In this document: positions 1 through 8,337 of the stretch, one piece after another
Numbering within the stretch: position 1 is the stretch's first letter
Layout: each line of letters starts with the position of its first letter
NCBI GenBank assembly: GCA_964609825.1
Contig: CAZSSH010000009.1
Span: forward strand, 186,001-250,000
Source: CAZSSH01 sp964609825
GTDB taxonomy: Bacteria > Verrucomicrobiota > Lentisphaeria > Victivallales > Victivallaceae
Length of the DNA: 64,000 nucleotides
Direction of reading: 5' to 3'
Position numbers and translations under genes: made by a program
Notes under the pieces: generated by a model
Told to the model about the DNA's origin: nothing
The model's database searches: none
The model's input: the letters and a program-made list of their open reading frames with translations, nothing else

Positions 1-2
1 AC

Positions 3-1961
3 TGGGTGGTGGTCGGCAACGTTGAAACCGCTGCCGTCATTGACGCCATTGCCAAAATTCACGGCGATTGGCCGATGGGCGCGCTGGCCGAGGTTAATGT
101 CCCGCAGGATTTGGGCGTTTTGGCCGGGGGCAGTGCGGCCATTGAGTTTGACGACCCGTTGTCCCGTTTGATGTGGGGGGTGCCGATCCCCGATATCTCG
201 GGGCCGGATTTACCGGCGCTGGAGCTTCTCAACGGGATATTGGGCGGGAGCGAGAGTTCGCGGTTGACCCGCAAATTTGAGCTCGAGCGGCATCTTGCTT
301 TGGACATCCGCTCATTCAGCTATTTGCTGGACGGTATCGGCATTTTCGGCGTTTCGGCCAAGACCAAGCCGGATAAGCTCAATACCTTAAAAACCGCATT
401 GGCCAAAGAGTTGGACGACATTGCCCAAAACGGGCTCAAAGCCGACGAGCTGCGCCGCGAAAAGAACCAACAGATCGCCCTTTATTTGCGTCAATTGCGT
501 GACTTCGGCACCATTGCTTCCAATATCGTGGGCGGCGTCAATTGCGCCAACCGCGCCGATTTAAACGATGTATACATCAACCGCCTTGAAAATGTGACGC
601 TTGATGAGCTCAATCTGGCGGCGCAAAAATACCTCAATGTCGATACTTGGAGCAAGGCCGGGCAAATTCCCAAGGGGCAGGGCGTCAAGCTCGCCAAAGC
701 GGCTTCCAACTTGAGTCTCGCCGTCGAGCGTGAGACGTTGCCCGGTGGCCAGCGTTTGCTCCATATTCCCGACCGGCGGCTGCCTCTGGTGGATTTTTCG
801 CTGATTTTGCCGGGCGGCGCGATTTTTGAAAAATCCGCCCAAGCCGGGATTTCGCGGGTGTTGACCAATGTGTTTGCGGGCGGCACCGTCAAATTGTCCG
901 AGGGTAAAGTGTTGGAGAAATTTGACGACTGGGGCGCGGTGTTTAACAGTACCGCCGGGATGAATTCACTGTCGATCGAGCTGAGTGCCCCCCGCAGCAC
1001 GTTTTTAAAGGCGTATCATCTGTTGCTGGATTTGCTGCATGACGCAGTGTTTCCGGAGGCGATTTTGGAGCGCGAAAAGCACAATCTCATTGAGAGCTTA
1101 AAGAGTCGCAAATACAACCCGATGCAGTCGGCGGTGGACGCCCGGTCACTTCACATGTACGGCAGTCACCCCTACAGCCGCGGCACCTCCGGCAATCCGG
1201 CGGCGATCAAGTCGTTGGACCGCATGATGCTGCTTGACTTTTATCACAGTATTTTGCAGAGCAAACGCGCAGTAACGGGGTTTGCCGGGGATATCTCGAT
1301 GGCCGAGGCGCAAACCCGCGCCGCCGAGTTAATCGCCGCTTTGCCGTGGGGTGAAAAGTCGCGGTCGCTCCCGCATCCCCCTGAGTTTCCCCAAGAAAAC
1401 TGGTCCACTGCCATCAAACTCGACAAAGAGCAGACGATCGTTGCCAAAACCGTCGCCGGGGTGGCCGGGGATGACCCCCAGCGGATCAACTTTGACATTT
1501 TGTATCAGGCCGAAAATGGCTTGTCAAGCCGCTTGTTTAAGGAGATCAGAGAGCACAACGCCTTGGCTTATGCCGTCGGCTCGGATTTCTCCGGCGGCTT
1601 TCACCGCGGGTTGATGATGCTTTATGCGGCGACTTCGGCCGAAAACATTGATCGCGTCGGCGCGCTTTTGGATCACGAATTGGCGCGTTTGGCCACGGAC
1701 GGTCTCTCCGAGGACGAATTTTTGGCCGCGCGCGAGTCGGCGGCGGTCAATGCCGCCCACCGCTTTGACTCCCCGGATTTGCTGCTCGAGGCGGCTTTGC
1801 TCAATGAGTATTATCATTTGCCGTTATCCCGGACGCTTGATGAGGAGAGCCGCATCCGGGCGGTGACTTGCGATCAATTCAATCAGGTCATCCGGCAATA
1901 TTTTGCCGGGGTCCCGGTATGTACTGTCGTTGCCGGTAAAATTGCCAAATCAGACGTTTAA
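3..1961 (+). CDS. M16 family metallopeptidase, 3' part (5' end outside window)
   Basis: The reading frame is open to the left edge; the GTG at 6 is probably an internal codon, so the N-terminus lies outside the window. About 650 residues are visible. The first roughly 210 resemble the C-terminal half of a first M16 (insulinase/pitrilysin/processing-peptidase) repeat. A second repeat starts near residue 240 (LPGGQRLLHIPDRRLPLVDF). That second repeat lacks an HXXEH zinc motif at the expected place (around GGAIFEKSAQAG), as in the catalytically inactive half of two-repeat M16 enzymes; the zinc-binding half must be upstream. Periplasmic or envelope peptide degradation is the usual family role. 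The stop overlaps by 12 bp the stop of the convergent dehydrogenase gene. Confident for the family; substrate unknown. Confidence 0.85.
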   Translation, partial: WVVVGNVETAAVIDAIAKIHGDWPMGALAEVNVPQDLGVLAGGSAAIEFDDPLSRLMWGVPIPDISGPDLPALELLNGILGGSESSRLTRKFELERHLALDIRSFSYLLDGIGIFGVSAKTKPDKLNTLKTALAKELDDIAQNGLKADELRREKNQQIALYLRQLRDFGTIASNIVGGVNCANRADLNDVYINRLENVTLDELNLAAQKYLNVDTWSKAGQIPKGQGVKLAKAASNLSLAVERETLPGGQRLLHIPDRRLPLVDFSLILPGGAIFEKSAQAGISRVLTNVFAGGTVKLSEGKVLEKFDDWGAVFNSTAGMNSLSIELSAPRSTFLKAYHLLLDLLHDAVFPEAILEREKHNLIESLKSRKYNPMQSAVDARSLHMYGSHPYSRGTSGNPAAIKSLDRMMLLDFYHSILQSKRAVTGFAGDISMAEAQTRAAELIAALPWGEKSRSLPHPPEFPQENWSTAIKLDKEQTIVAKTVAGVAGDDPQRINFDILYQAENGLSSRLFKEIREHNALAYAVGSDFSGGFHRGLMMLYAATSAENIDRVGALLDHELARLATDGLSEDEFLAARESAAVNAAHRFDSPDLLLEAALLNEYYHLPLSRTLDEESRIRAVTCDQFNQVIRQYFAGVPVCTVVAGKIAKSDV

Positions 1962-3050
1962 AAGCTGCCGCAGCGGCTGCGACCGGTCCGGTGGCCAGCT
2001 TTTGACCACTGTTTCGGCATCGCAGCTTTGCAGTGCCAGCCGGGTGTATTTGAGTAAAATTTTGGGTTTAACTCCTTGCGACAAAGCCAAACGCACCGCG
2101 CCTGCCAGCCGGTCGTCAAAGCCGAGCTTGCGCTCCATATCGCGGATCACCCGGTCGACGCTGTCGCTCAGATTTGGCGAAATCATCCTCGTTAAGAGCT
2201 CATCGGCCCAGCGGTTAAAGCTCTCCGCTTTAAAGTAGTCGTCCACGCCCGCATATTTCTGGCATAAGGCTCGACCGCACTCGGCTTTGAGGCACTCCTC
2301 GACCTCCGCCAAAATGGCCGGATACTTCACCGCTTCACTCATTGACTGGGCGCCGACTTGCCGGAGGGCAAGCCCGAGGACGCAGTGGGCGGCGTTGTGC
2401 CCGTAAAGTTTGGCTTCTTCAAACGGGTGCAAGTCGGCCTTTTGATGCAACCCCGCCGGAGCAAACGCTTCAAGGCCGGGCGCTGTACTGCTGTAAATGG
2501 TGTTGAATTCCTCGACCAGATGCCCCGCCTTTGCTCCCGGCGCGAGCGGGGGAAGATCACACTCTCCGGCTGCAAATACTTTGCTCATTTTGCCGATGAC
2601 AGTGTCGAGGTAATGGTGACGGAAGCCTTGGCCGACGGCGCTTTCGAGCTCCCGGGCGGCAGTGGTGCTGTTTTCCGAGGTGTAGAGATAACGCACTTTA
2701 TCGGGCGCTTGCTCAAAGCCCTGTTGCAGCCATGCCGCGCACTCGGGGTAAAATCGCGTCCCCGGCAAGGCGGTGTTGATGACATCGGCCTCTCGGGCGA
2801 AGTCGGTCAATTTGGCCAGGCCGTTAGCCGTCAAAGGGTTGTAAATTTCGACCCGGTCATAGCAATCCGTGCGGATGCCGCTCAGATTTGCCGTATTGAC
2901 CGTGACCGAACCGGCCCTGTCGATGGCCGCGACCAACTCGGGGTTGACTTCGGCCAGCACAATGCGGTCAAAGCCTTTTTGATGTGCTCCGGCGACGAAA
3001 ATCCCGGTCTGGATCGGGCCGCAGCCGATTCCTAAAAACACTTTACCCAT
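1950..3050 (-). CDS. Mannitol dehydrogenase-superfamily (polyol/uronate) NAD-dependent dehydrogenase
   Basis: 366 residues. The start is the ATG at 3050 (MGKVFLGIGCGPIQTG); an upstream extension of the frame runs through the kinase gene and is not real. The N-terminus has a Rossmann-type glycine-rich segment (GIGCGPIQTG), followed by TSENSTTAAREL and a C-terminal helical half with KLYGHNAAHCVLG. The latter resembles the lysine/asparagine/histidine active-site region of long-chain mannitol-1-phosphate dehydrogenase/fructuronate reductase enzymes. It is the last gene of an operon: its start overlaps the PfkB kinase stop by 8 bp (ATGGGTAA). With the lyxose-isomerase-like gene it could interconvert a ketose (for example xylulose or fructose) and its polyol. 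That substrate is inferred from context only. Confidence 0.72.
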   Translation of the reverse strand: MGKVFLGIGCGPIQTGIFVAGAHQKGFDRIVLAEVNPELVAAIDRAGSVTVNTANLSGIRTDCYDRVEIYNPLTANGLAKLTDFAREADVINTALPGTRFYPECAAWLQQGFEQAPDKVRYLYTSENSTTAARELESAVGQGFRHHYLDTVIGKMSKVFAAGECDLPPLAPGAKAGHLVEEFNTIYSSTAPGLEAFAPAGLHQKADLHPFEEAKLYGHNAAHCVLGLALRQVGAQSMSEAVKYPAILAEVEECLKAECGRALCQKYAGVDDYFKAESFNRWADELLTRMISPNLSDSVDRVIRDMERKLGFDDRLAGAVRLALSQGVKPKILLKYTRLALQSCDAETVVKSWPPDRSQPLRQLLNV

Positions 3051-4023
3051 GACGCAGCATCTCCTCGAGTTTGACCGCGCCGCCGGAGGCGGTCGGGTGC
3101 AGTAAATTGTATTTGGCCGACAAATTGGCAATCCGGATGGTTTCCGCCATCGGCAGATTTTGATGCAGCCCATAGAGAACCCCGGCGCAAAAGGCGTCTC
3201 CGGCGCCGTTGGTGCCGACGATTTCCGCCTTGGGCAGATCGCAGGCGTCAAACCGGTGGTGTTTGCCGTCGGCGGTGATGACAAAGGCTCCTTCGGGGTA
3301 GTGAAACACCGCCATTTTTTGAATTCCGGCGGCGATGAATGCTTGGCCGCAGCGGTGCATGGCACCAAGATTGAGCGTGCCGTCATGCTGGCGGATCGGG
3401 AGATCAAAGGTGTTGCCTGCCTCGATCTCATTGATTACCAAAACATCGATGTAAGGCAGCGCCGCCTTGACCGCGGTCTTGAATTTTTGCGGCGACTCGG
3501 TGACGAAATCGACTACGGTGAGCATGTTTTGACGCATGTGCGCCAATACCCGGGCGGCCTGAGTGCCGAATTCGGAGTCGGCTTGATCCAGCGTGTCCAA
3601 AAGGAGCAGATATCCGAGATAAAAGATTTTAACATCGGTCGGGATGACCGTGAGATCGGCCGCCGAAAGCTTGGCATTGGCGCCGCGGCAGTGAAAAAAG
3701 GTGCGCTTGCCGCCGCCTGACATGACATCGGTGTAGGAGGTGGGCTGCTCAGGGTCGGCGAGGAGATAGCGGTCGTCAATGTGATGGCGGCGGACCTCGC
3801 CGCGGATGAATTCGCCGGCGGCGTCATTGCCGATGCGTCCGGCGGCGTACAAGGGGATCTCATCGGTCATGGCGGCCAGATCAAAGAGGACGTTGCAGGG
3901 GCCGCCGCCGGTGCTTTTGACCTCACTTTTGATGTTGCACAATTCACCCGGAGCGGGAAAACGGTCGATGGTTTTCACCAAATCGACGATCCAGTTGCCG
4001 GCGGCCAAAATCCCCTGTTTCAT
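3043..4023 (-). CDS. PfkB-family carbohydrate kinase
   Basis: 326 residues, full length for the ribokinase/PfkB family. The N-terminal GNWIVDLVKTIDRFP and the STGGGPCNV segment match the substrate-binding start of the fold. The C-terminal GTNGAGDAFCAGVL is the PfkB signature, containing the catalytic Asp and the anion hole that holds the phosphate. It phosphorylates a sugar with ATP in the cytoplasm. Its ATG overlaps the upstream isomerase stop as ATGA, and its stop overlaps the dehydrogenase start, so all three are translationally coupled. The likely substrate is the ketose made by the isomerase (xylulose or fructose), an inference from gene order. Family certain, substrate open. Confidence 0.88.
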   Translation of the reverse strand: MKQGILAAGNWIVDLVKTIDRFPAPGELCNIKSEVKSTGGGPCNVLFDLAAMTDEIPLYAAGRIGNDAAGEFIRGEVRRHHIDDRYLLADPEQPTSYTDVMSGGGKRTFFHCRGANAKLSAADLTVIPTDVKIFYLGYLLLLDTLDQADSEFGTQAARVLAHMRQNMLTVVDFVTESPQKFKTAVKAALPYIDVLVINEIEAGNTFDLPIRQHDGTLNLGAMHRCGQAFIAAGIQKMAVFHYPEGAFVITADGKHHRFDACDLPKAEIVGTNGAGDAFCAGVLYGLHQNLPMAETIRIANLSAKYNLLHPTASGGAVKLEEMLRHG

Positions 4024-4694
4024 AATTTCACCCCCGCATAGTCCTCGGCGAGGAGATAATGGATTGCCTGATCCTCAATGATTTTGCCAAAACGCGGCGC
4101 GCCGTCGACGAAACAGTTGTCGTTGTCGTCATCGTTGACCTTGGAGATTTCGCCGACCATGACGGTGCCGGTGCCCGGCTCGCCGTAAAAGGTGTGGGCG
4201 TGACGCGGCTCAAGGGTGATGCTTTGGCCGGGGGTGAGGACGACCTTGGCACCTGAGGCCAGGCGGCGGAGGACTCCGTCCGTTTCCACCGTGAAATCGT
4301 TGCCGGTAAGGCGGTTGGCAGCCGGGTCGGCGTCAAAGAGTTCCAGGACGAGATTGCCGCCGCCGCGGTTGATGATATCCTCGGTCTTGCGCCAGTGAAA
4401 GTGGCGGGGGGTGACCTGACCGGGGCGGACGATCATGATTTTTTCGGCATACGTTTTGGCATAGGCGGCGTTGCCGTTGCGTAAGGTAAAGAGCAAAAGG
4501 CCGCAGCGGTCAAAATCGCCCGAGCCGAAGTCGGTGACATCCCACCCGAGTTTGAGGGGCTTGATCAAAGCGTCGGCCGGGAGCTTGGCCCAGTCGTCAA
4601 CAGTGTAAAAGGCAAACGGCGGCAGTTGGAATTGTTTGGCATCAAAAAAATCGATGGCCTCTTGGATCAGCTGATTGACTTGCGAGCGCTTCAT
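4020..4694 (-). CDS. D-lyxose isomerase-like cupin protein
   Basis: 224 residues, the usual size of the D-lyxose (ketose) isomerase family of cupin enzymes. Metal ligands are visible in PRHFHWRKTEDIINRGGG (two His and a Glu) and in EPRHAHTFYG (a later His), the typical two-motif cupin arrangement. The family interconverts D-lyxose and D-xylulose and often D-mannose and D-fructose with a divalent metal. It is the first gene of the operon with the kinase and dehydrogenase. A strong ribosome site (GAGGAGG) lies 6 bases before the ATG. The AraC-family gene is transcribed away from it across a 90-bp AT-rich gap, so it is the probable regulator of this operon. Lyxose versus mannose specificity cannot be read from sequence. 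Confidence 0.85.
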   Translation of the reverse strand: MKRSQVNQLIQEAIDFFDAKQFQLPPFAFYTVDDWAKLPADALIKPLKLGWDVTDFGSGDFDRCGLLLFTLRNGNAAYAKTYAEKIMIVRPGQVTPRHFHWRKTEDIINRGGGNLVLELFDADPAANRLTGNDFTVETDGVLRRLASGAKVVLTPGQSITLEPRHAHTFYGEPGTGTVMVGEISKVNDDDNDNCFVDGAPRFGKIIEDQAIHYLLAEDYAGVKL

Positions 4695-4784
4695 ATTAAC
4701 CTCCTCTTATCATTTTAACCATAATATAAGGATTTAATAAGATAATACTCTTGACATTTTAGCAAGTAGTGATATTTTTTTAAC

Positions 4785-5624
4785 ATGAAGTATTTTTTTG
4801 AAAAAGTTTTGCCGGACTCCGGCAGCTCATTGGCGCTGGATTTGGTCAAGGGCGACCGGGTGGATTGCGTGTTTCACTTTCACCCCGAGTACGAGCTGAC
4901 GTTGATCGAGTCGGGGCGCGGCGGGCACTTTATCGGCGAGGAGCTCTCCGACTATGAGCCGGGGGAATTGGCGCTCATCGGGCCGATGACGCCGCATTTT
5001 TATTTCAACCGCGCCAATGAAATTAATGACAATTTGCTCAAAGTGGTGAAATTCGGCCGCGATTTTGCCGACGGGAGCATGTTTATGCTCCCCGAGCTTG
5101 CCCCGGCGCGGCAACTTTTGCGCGATGCCGACAATGGGATCGTGTTTCCGCCCGGAGTGGCGGAGGCGGCCAAACAAAAAATGCGCGAACTCTTTACGCA
5201 GGACAAGCTCCGGCGGCTGTTTTCGCTGTTGGAGCTTCTTAACACTTTGGCGCAGGGGGATTACCGACGGCTCAACGCGCAAGTGTTTGTGGAGACGATG
5301 CGCGACGGGCGGATGAACCGGGTGCTCAAACTGGTGCACCAGAGGCTCAATCAAAATTTGCCGTTGACACTGGCGGAGGCGGCCAAAGTGGCGGCGATGA
5401 CACCGGAGTCCTTCAGCCGGTATTTTAAAATGAGTACGCGCAAAGCCTTTGTCAACTATCTGATTGAGCTCAGGGTGAGCCGGGCGGCGCGGCTGTTGCG
5501 GCACAGCGATCTGCCGGTGTGGGAGATTGCCGAGCGGTGTACGTTTGGCAATTTATCCAATTTCAACCGCCAGTTTAAACGGGTCAATCATTTGACGCCG
5601 CGCGAATTTCGCAACTTATTTTAA
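4785..5624 (+). CDS. AraC-family transcriptional regulator with N-terminal cupin domain
   Basis: 279 residues. Residues about 20-75 form a cupin-like sensor (VFHFHPEYELTLIESGRGGHF), and residues about 185-279 the double helix-turn-helix, with LTLAEAAKVAAMTPESFSRY and the AraC signature ERCTFGNLSNFNRQFKR. It is divergent from the isomerase/kinase/dehydrogenase operon and probably senses a sugar and controls it. No clear Shine-Dalgarno precedes the ATG. A TTGACA at 4751-4756 lies close upstream, so the leader would be very short or absent. The gene ends 1 bp before the end of the convergent small gene. Confidence 0.9.
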   Translation: MKYFFEKVLPDSGSSLALDLVKGDRVDCVFHFHPEYELTLIESGRGGHFIGEELSDYEPGELALIGPMTPHFYFNRANEINDNLLKVVKFGRDFADGSMFMLPELAPARQLLRDADNGIVFPPGVAEAAKQKMRELFTQDKLRRLFSLLELLNTLAQGDYRRLNAQVFVETMRDGRMNRVLKLVHQRLNQNLPLTLAEAAKVAAMTPESFSRYFKMSTRKAFVNYLIELRVSRAARLLRHSDLPVWEIAERCTFGNLSNFNRQFKRVNHLTPREFRNLF

Positions 5625-5625
5625 A

Positions 5626-6033
5626 TTAGTGGTCAACCCGGCGCAGCAGCAGAATTTTGAGCGTGTCGGTGTCGGCGCCGCCGGTCGCAAAGTCGGCAAA
5701 CAAGTCGTCGCCGGAGCTGAAATAGCCGGATATATGCTTTATCAGCTCATCCTGAAAATTTTCCGCCGCCGTTTTTTGCCCTTCGACCGCAAAGGCTTCG
5801 GCGAGGATTTCGGCGTAAACCGTGTTGCGGATGACCTCAACCCCGGTCCGCCCGGAGCGGCCGAAGTCCATCAATACGGCTTGCAGCACTGTTTGCACTT
5901 CCTTGCCGTCGGGGAGCTTGAAGCAAATGTGCTGCGGCAGCGCGGCATCGGCGGCGCTGAGCTGCGGCCAGCAAAAAAAGCAGCCGTCAAACTGCCGGTA
6001 ATGGTGCTTTAAATGGATGATCGGACTCTTCAT
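5626..6033 (-). CDS. Small conserved-looking protein downstream of xerC/D, function unknown
   Basis: 135 residues, not recognised. The protein begins MKSPIIHLKHHYRQFDGCFFCWPQL and has two closely spaced Cys (CFFC), which might bind metal or form a disulfide, then a mixed alpha/beta-looking body. There is no signal peptide or membrane segment. It starts 3 bp after the recombinase stop, so it is co-transcribed with it. The complementary strand is also open over almost the same interval, so coding is supported mainly by the tight operon spacing and the ATG start. Treat as a probable gene of unknown function. Confidence 0.5.
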   Translation of the reverse strand: MKSPIIHLKHHYRQFDGCFFCWPQLSAADAALPQHICFKLPDGKEVQTVLQAVLMDFGRSGRTGVEVIRNTVYAEILAEAFAVEGQKTAAENFQDELIKHISGYFSSGDDLFADFATGGADTDTLKILLLRRVDH

Positions 6034-6036
6034 ATC

Positions 6037-6939
6037 TTACTTTCGCGGGTGAAATTGTTGGTGGATCGACTGCAGACGCGCGGCGTCGATGTGGGTGTAT
6101 ACTTCGGTGGTGCTGATGTCGGCGTGGCCGAGCATCTCCTGAATTACCCGCAAATCCGCGCCGTGGGCCAGCAAATGGCTCGCAAACGAGTGACGCAAGG
6201 TATGGGGGTGGATGTTTTTTGGAATGTTGGCACGGGCGGCGGCGGTCTTGACCAAGGTCCAGATCCACTCGCGGTTGAGCTTTTTGCCGTTGCGCGAGAC
6301 AAAGACAAACGGACACAGCGGGTTTTTGATCACCAGCTGGGGCCGGATTTCGTTGAGGTAGCGTTTGAGCGTCCGCAAGGCAATTTTGCCCGCCGGGACG
6401 ATCCTCGTTTTGGTTCCTTTGCCGATGACGCGGATGATCTCGGTCTCAAAATCGATTGCGGTCAGCGGGAGATTGACGAGCTCGGAGACCCGCAGCCCGG
6501 AGGCGTACAAGAGCTCTAAAATCGCCCGGTTGCGCAAATCCAAGGGTGCCTTGGCCGAGTTGGGGTAAACTTCCAAAAAAGCGTCCACCTCGGTCTCGGA
6601 CAGGTAATCCGGCAAAAGTTTCCACAATTTGGGCGAGTCCATGGTGGCGGTGACATCGTTTTTAATCAGTTTCTCGTGGAGCAAAAAGCGGAAAAGAAGT
6701 TTAATTGCGATCAAACGCCGGGCCAGCGTGGTATTTTCCCAATTGAGCTCGAGTTTGCCGCGCTCCAGGTAATCGAGCAAAAGTTCGCGGTCCACCGCTT
6801 CAGGGCCGGTTATGTTGCGTTCGCCCAGATAAGCGCAAAAGTCCTTGAGGTCGGACTCGTAGGAGGCGATCGAGTTGGCGCTTAAATTGCGCTCGAGCGT
6901 TAAATATTCAACAAAATATTTGATTTTTTCTTGGATCAT
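6037..6939 (-). CDS. Tyrosine recombinase XerC/XerD type
   Basis: 300 residues from the ATG at 6939 (MIQEKIKYFVEYLTLERNLS); a longer in-frame start upstream would overlap the promoter of the divergent DJ-1 gene. The N-terminal SAM-like core-binding domain is followed by a complete catalytic domain: Arg in SGLRVSELVNL, Lys in GKGTKTRIVP, His/Arg in HTLRHSFASHLL, His in MLGHADIS and the nucleophile Tyr in EVYTHID. Length and composition fit chromosome-dimer-resolving Xer proteins rather than an island integrase. It is, however, the only site-specific recombinase gene in the window, and it lies 2.8 kb before the tRNA-Val that seems to have served as an attachment site. XerC and XerD cannot be told apart here. 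Confidence 0.92.
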   Translation of the reverse strand: MIQEKIKYFVEYLTLERNLSANSIASYESDLKDFCAYLGERNITGPEAVDRELLLDYLERGKLELNWENTTLARRLIAIKLLFRFLLHEKLIKNDVTATMDSPKLWKLLPDYLSETEVDAFLEVYPNSAKAPLDLRNRAILELLYASGLRVSELVNLPLTAIDFETEIIRVIGKGTKTRIVPAGKIALRTLKRYLNEIRPQLVIKNPLCPFVFVSRNGKKLNREWIWTLVKTAAARANIPKNIHPHTLRHSFASHLLAHGADLRVIQEMLGHADISTTEVYTHIDAARLQSIHQQFHPRK

Positions 6940-6941
6940 AA

Positions 6942-6970
6942 TTGCACGAATGTGGTTTTGGCTATATAGT
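6942..6970 (+). promoter_or_regulatory. Promoter of the DJ-1/Mla operon
   Basis: TTGCAC at 6942-6947 and TATAGT at 6965-6970 are separated by 17 bp, in the short gap between the divergent recombinase and the DJ-1 gene. Transcription would start near 6977, about 30 bp before the DJ-1 ATG, leaving room for the AAGGGG ribosome site. Confidence 0.55.
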
Positions 6971-7006
6971 AAAATAGTGGCAAATTGCAAAATTGCAAGG
7001 GGAACG

Positions 7007-7552
7007 ATGAAAATAGTAACGGTTTTGGCCGACGGCTTTGAGGAGATCGAGGCGATTGCCCCGATTGATGTTTGGCGGCGGCTTAATTTTGAGGTGGTTT
7101 TGGCCGGGCTTGACGGCTTGGAAGTGACCGGCAGCCATCAGATCAAAGTCAAGACGGAGGTGCTCCTCAAGGACTGCCGTGCCGTCGATTTTGACGCGGT
7201 GTTTTTGCCCGGCGGGATGCCTGGCGCGATGAATTTGTATCACTCCCTCACGGTGCAGTGCCTGGTCAAAGAAATTGCTCAAAAAGGCGGCGCGGTCAGC
7301 GCCATTTGCGCGGCGCCGATCGTCTTGGCCAAGGCGGGACTCTTGACGGGCCGCCGTTTTACCATGTACCCCGGGTTTGACGATTATCTCGGCGGGATGA
7401 AACCCACCGGCCAATTGGCCGAGGCGGACGGCAAGATCGTGACCGGCCGCGGCGCCGGGGCGGCATTTGCGTTTGCCGCCAAAGTGGCGCAAGTCCTCGG
7501 CAAGGACAGCGAGTGCGCGCAGTTGTACCTTAAAATGTTTGTGAAAATATGA
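7007..7552 (+). CDS. DJ-1/PfpI family protein
   Basis: 181 residues starting at the ATG at 7007 behind an AAGGGG ribosome site; the open frame extends further upstream but overlaps the divergent gene. It begins MKIVTVLADGFEEIEAIAP, with the conserved Glu15, and has the nucleophile elbow SAICAAP with Cys101, the DJ-1/ThiJ/YajL arrangement. Members act as protein or methylglyoxal deglycases, chaperones or oxidative stress sensors in the cytoplasm. Its stop overlaps the MlaF-like start as ATGA, so it is translationally coupled to a lipid-transport operon. That position is more often taken by a permease gene. Family confident, role uncertain. Confidence 0.9.
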   Translation: MKIVTVLADGFEEIEAIAPIDVWRRLNFEVVLAGLDGLEVTGSHQIKVKTEVLLKDCRAVDFDAVFLPGGMPGAMNLYHSLTVQCLVKEIAQKGGAVSAICAAPIVLAKAGLLTGRRFTMYPGFDDYLGGMKPTGQLAEADGKIVTGRGAGAAFAFAAKVAQVLGKDSECAQLYLKMFVKI

Positions 7553-8337
7553 CCAACATCGGCAAAGAAAAAATCATCGAGGTTAAAAACGTCACCGTCG
7601 GTTACGACAACATGGTCGTCTTGCGGGATGTCTCCTTTGATGTCTATAAGGGTGAAATTTTTTGCATCATGGGCGGCTCCGGCTGCGGCAAAAGCACGCT
7701 CCTCAAGCACATCATCGGACTCTATACGCCCAAGGCAGGCGATATCTTTTTGCACGGCGAGTCGATTTGCAGCGCCGATGAGGTCAAAAAGCGCGACATG
7801 ATGCGCCACTTTGGCGTCACTTATCAGGGCGGGGCATTATTCGGCTCGATGACTTTGGCCGAAAACGTGGCGCTCGTGCTGGAGGAGTACACCGACAAAA
7901 GCAAGTCGGAAATCGCCGACATTGTCGAGGAAAAACTGAAATTGGTGGACTTGGCCGGTTTCGGCAAATATATGCCCTCCGAGCTCTCGGGCGGGATGCG
8001 CAAGCGCGCCGGTTTGGCACGGGCGATGGCGCTCGACCCGGGATTGTTGTTTTTTGACGAACCCTCCGCCGGACTTGACCCGTTGACTTCGGCGGAGCTC
8101 GACCGGCTGATTTTAAATTTGCAGCATCGTTTCAACACCACGATTGTGGTGGTGACGCATGAGTTGGACAGCGTGTTTACCATTGCCGACCGGGTGATTA
8201 TGCTCGACAAGGGAACCAAATCAATTATCGCCGAGGGCAACCCCTTTGATCTCAGGGACGCTTCGCCTAACCCCTGGGTGCGCTCGTTTCTCAACCGCGA
8301 TGGTTTAAAAGGGGATTTGGAGACGAAACATGGATGA
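7549..8337 (+). CDS. mlaF: MlaF-type ABC transporter ATP-binding protein
   Basis: 262 residues. The Walker A motif GGSGCGKST is near residue 43. The signature is LSGGMRKRAGLARAMALDP, and Walker B is LLFFDEPSAGLDP. The SGGMRKRAGLARA wording and the DPLTSAELDRLI stretch are typical of the Mla/Mkl/Mce lipid-transport ATPases. It would energise lipid movement between inner and outer membranes together with an MlaE permease and the MlaD protein encoded immediately downstream (8-bp overlap). No MlaE gene is adjacent: the position before it is taken by the DJ-1 gene. The symbol is assigned by family, not by experiment. Confidence 0.9.
   Translation: MTNIGKEKIIEVKNVTVGYDNMVVLRDVSFDVYKGEIFCIMGGSGCGKSTLLKHIIGLYTPKAGDIFLHGESICSADEVKKRDMMRHFGVTYQGGALFGSMTLAENVALVLEEYTDKSKSEIADIVEEKLKLVDLAGFGKYMPSELSGGMRKRAGLARAMALDPGLLFFDEPSAGLDPLTSAELDRLILNLQHRFNTTIVVVTHELDSVFTIADRVIMLDKGTKSIIAEGNPFDLRDASPNPWVRSFLNRDGLKGDLETKHG

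Noticed and set aside
2358..3035. A 225-residue plus-strand frame over the dehydrogenase gene
   Set aside because: Shadow of the minus-strand gene, whose motifs and operon overlaps are clear; the frame has no recognisable domain.
5629..6012. A 127-residue plus-strand frame opposite the small gene after xerC/D
   Set aside because: The minus-strand alternative has an ATG start and 3-bp operon spacing to the recombinase; the plus frame would have to share its start region with the end of the AraC gene.
6037..6939. XerC/D-type recombinase as the integrase of the tRNA-Val islands
   Set aside because: It lies outside both predicted elements, on the core side of the tRNA, and has the size and motifs of a housekeeping Xer protein; a role in trans cannot be excluded but nothing in the sequence shows it.
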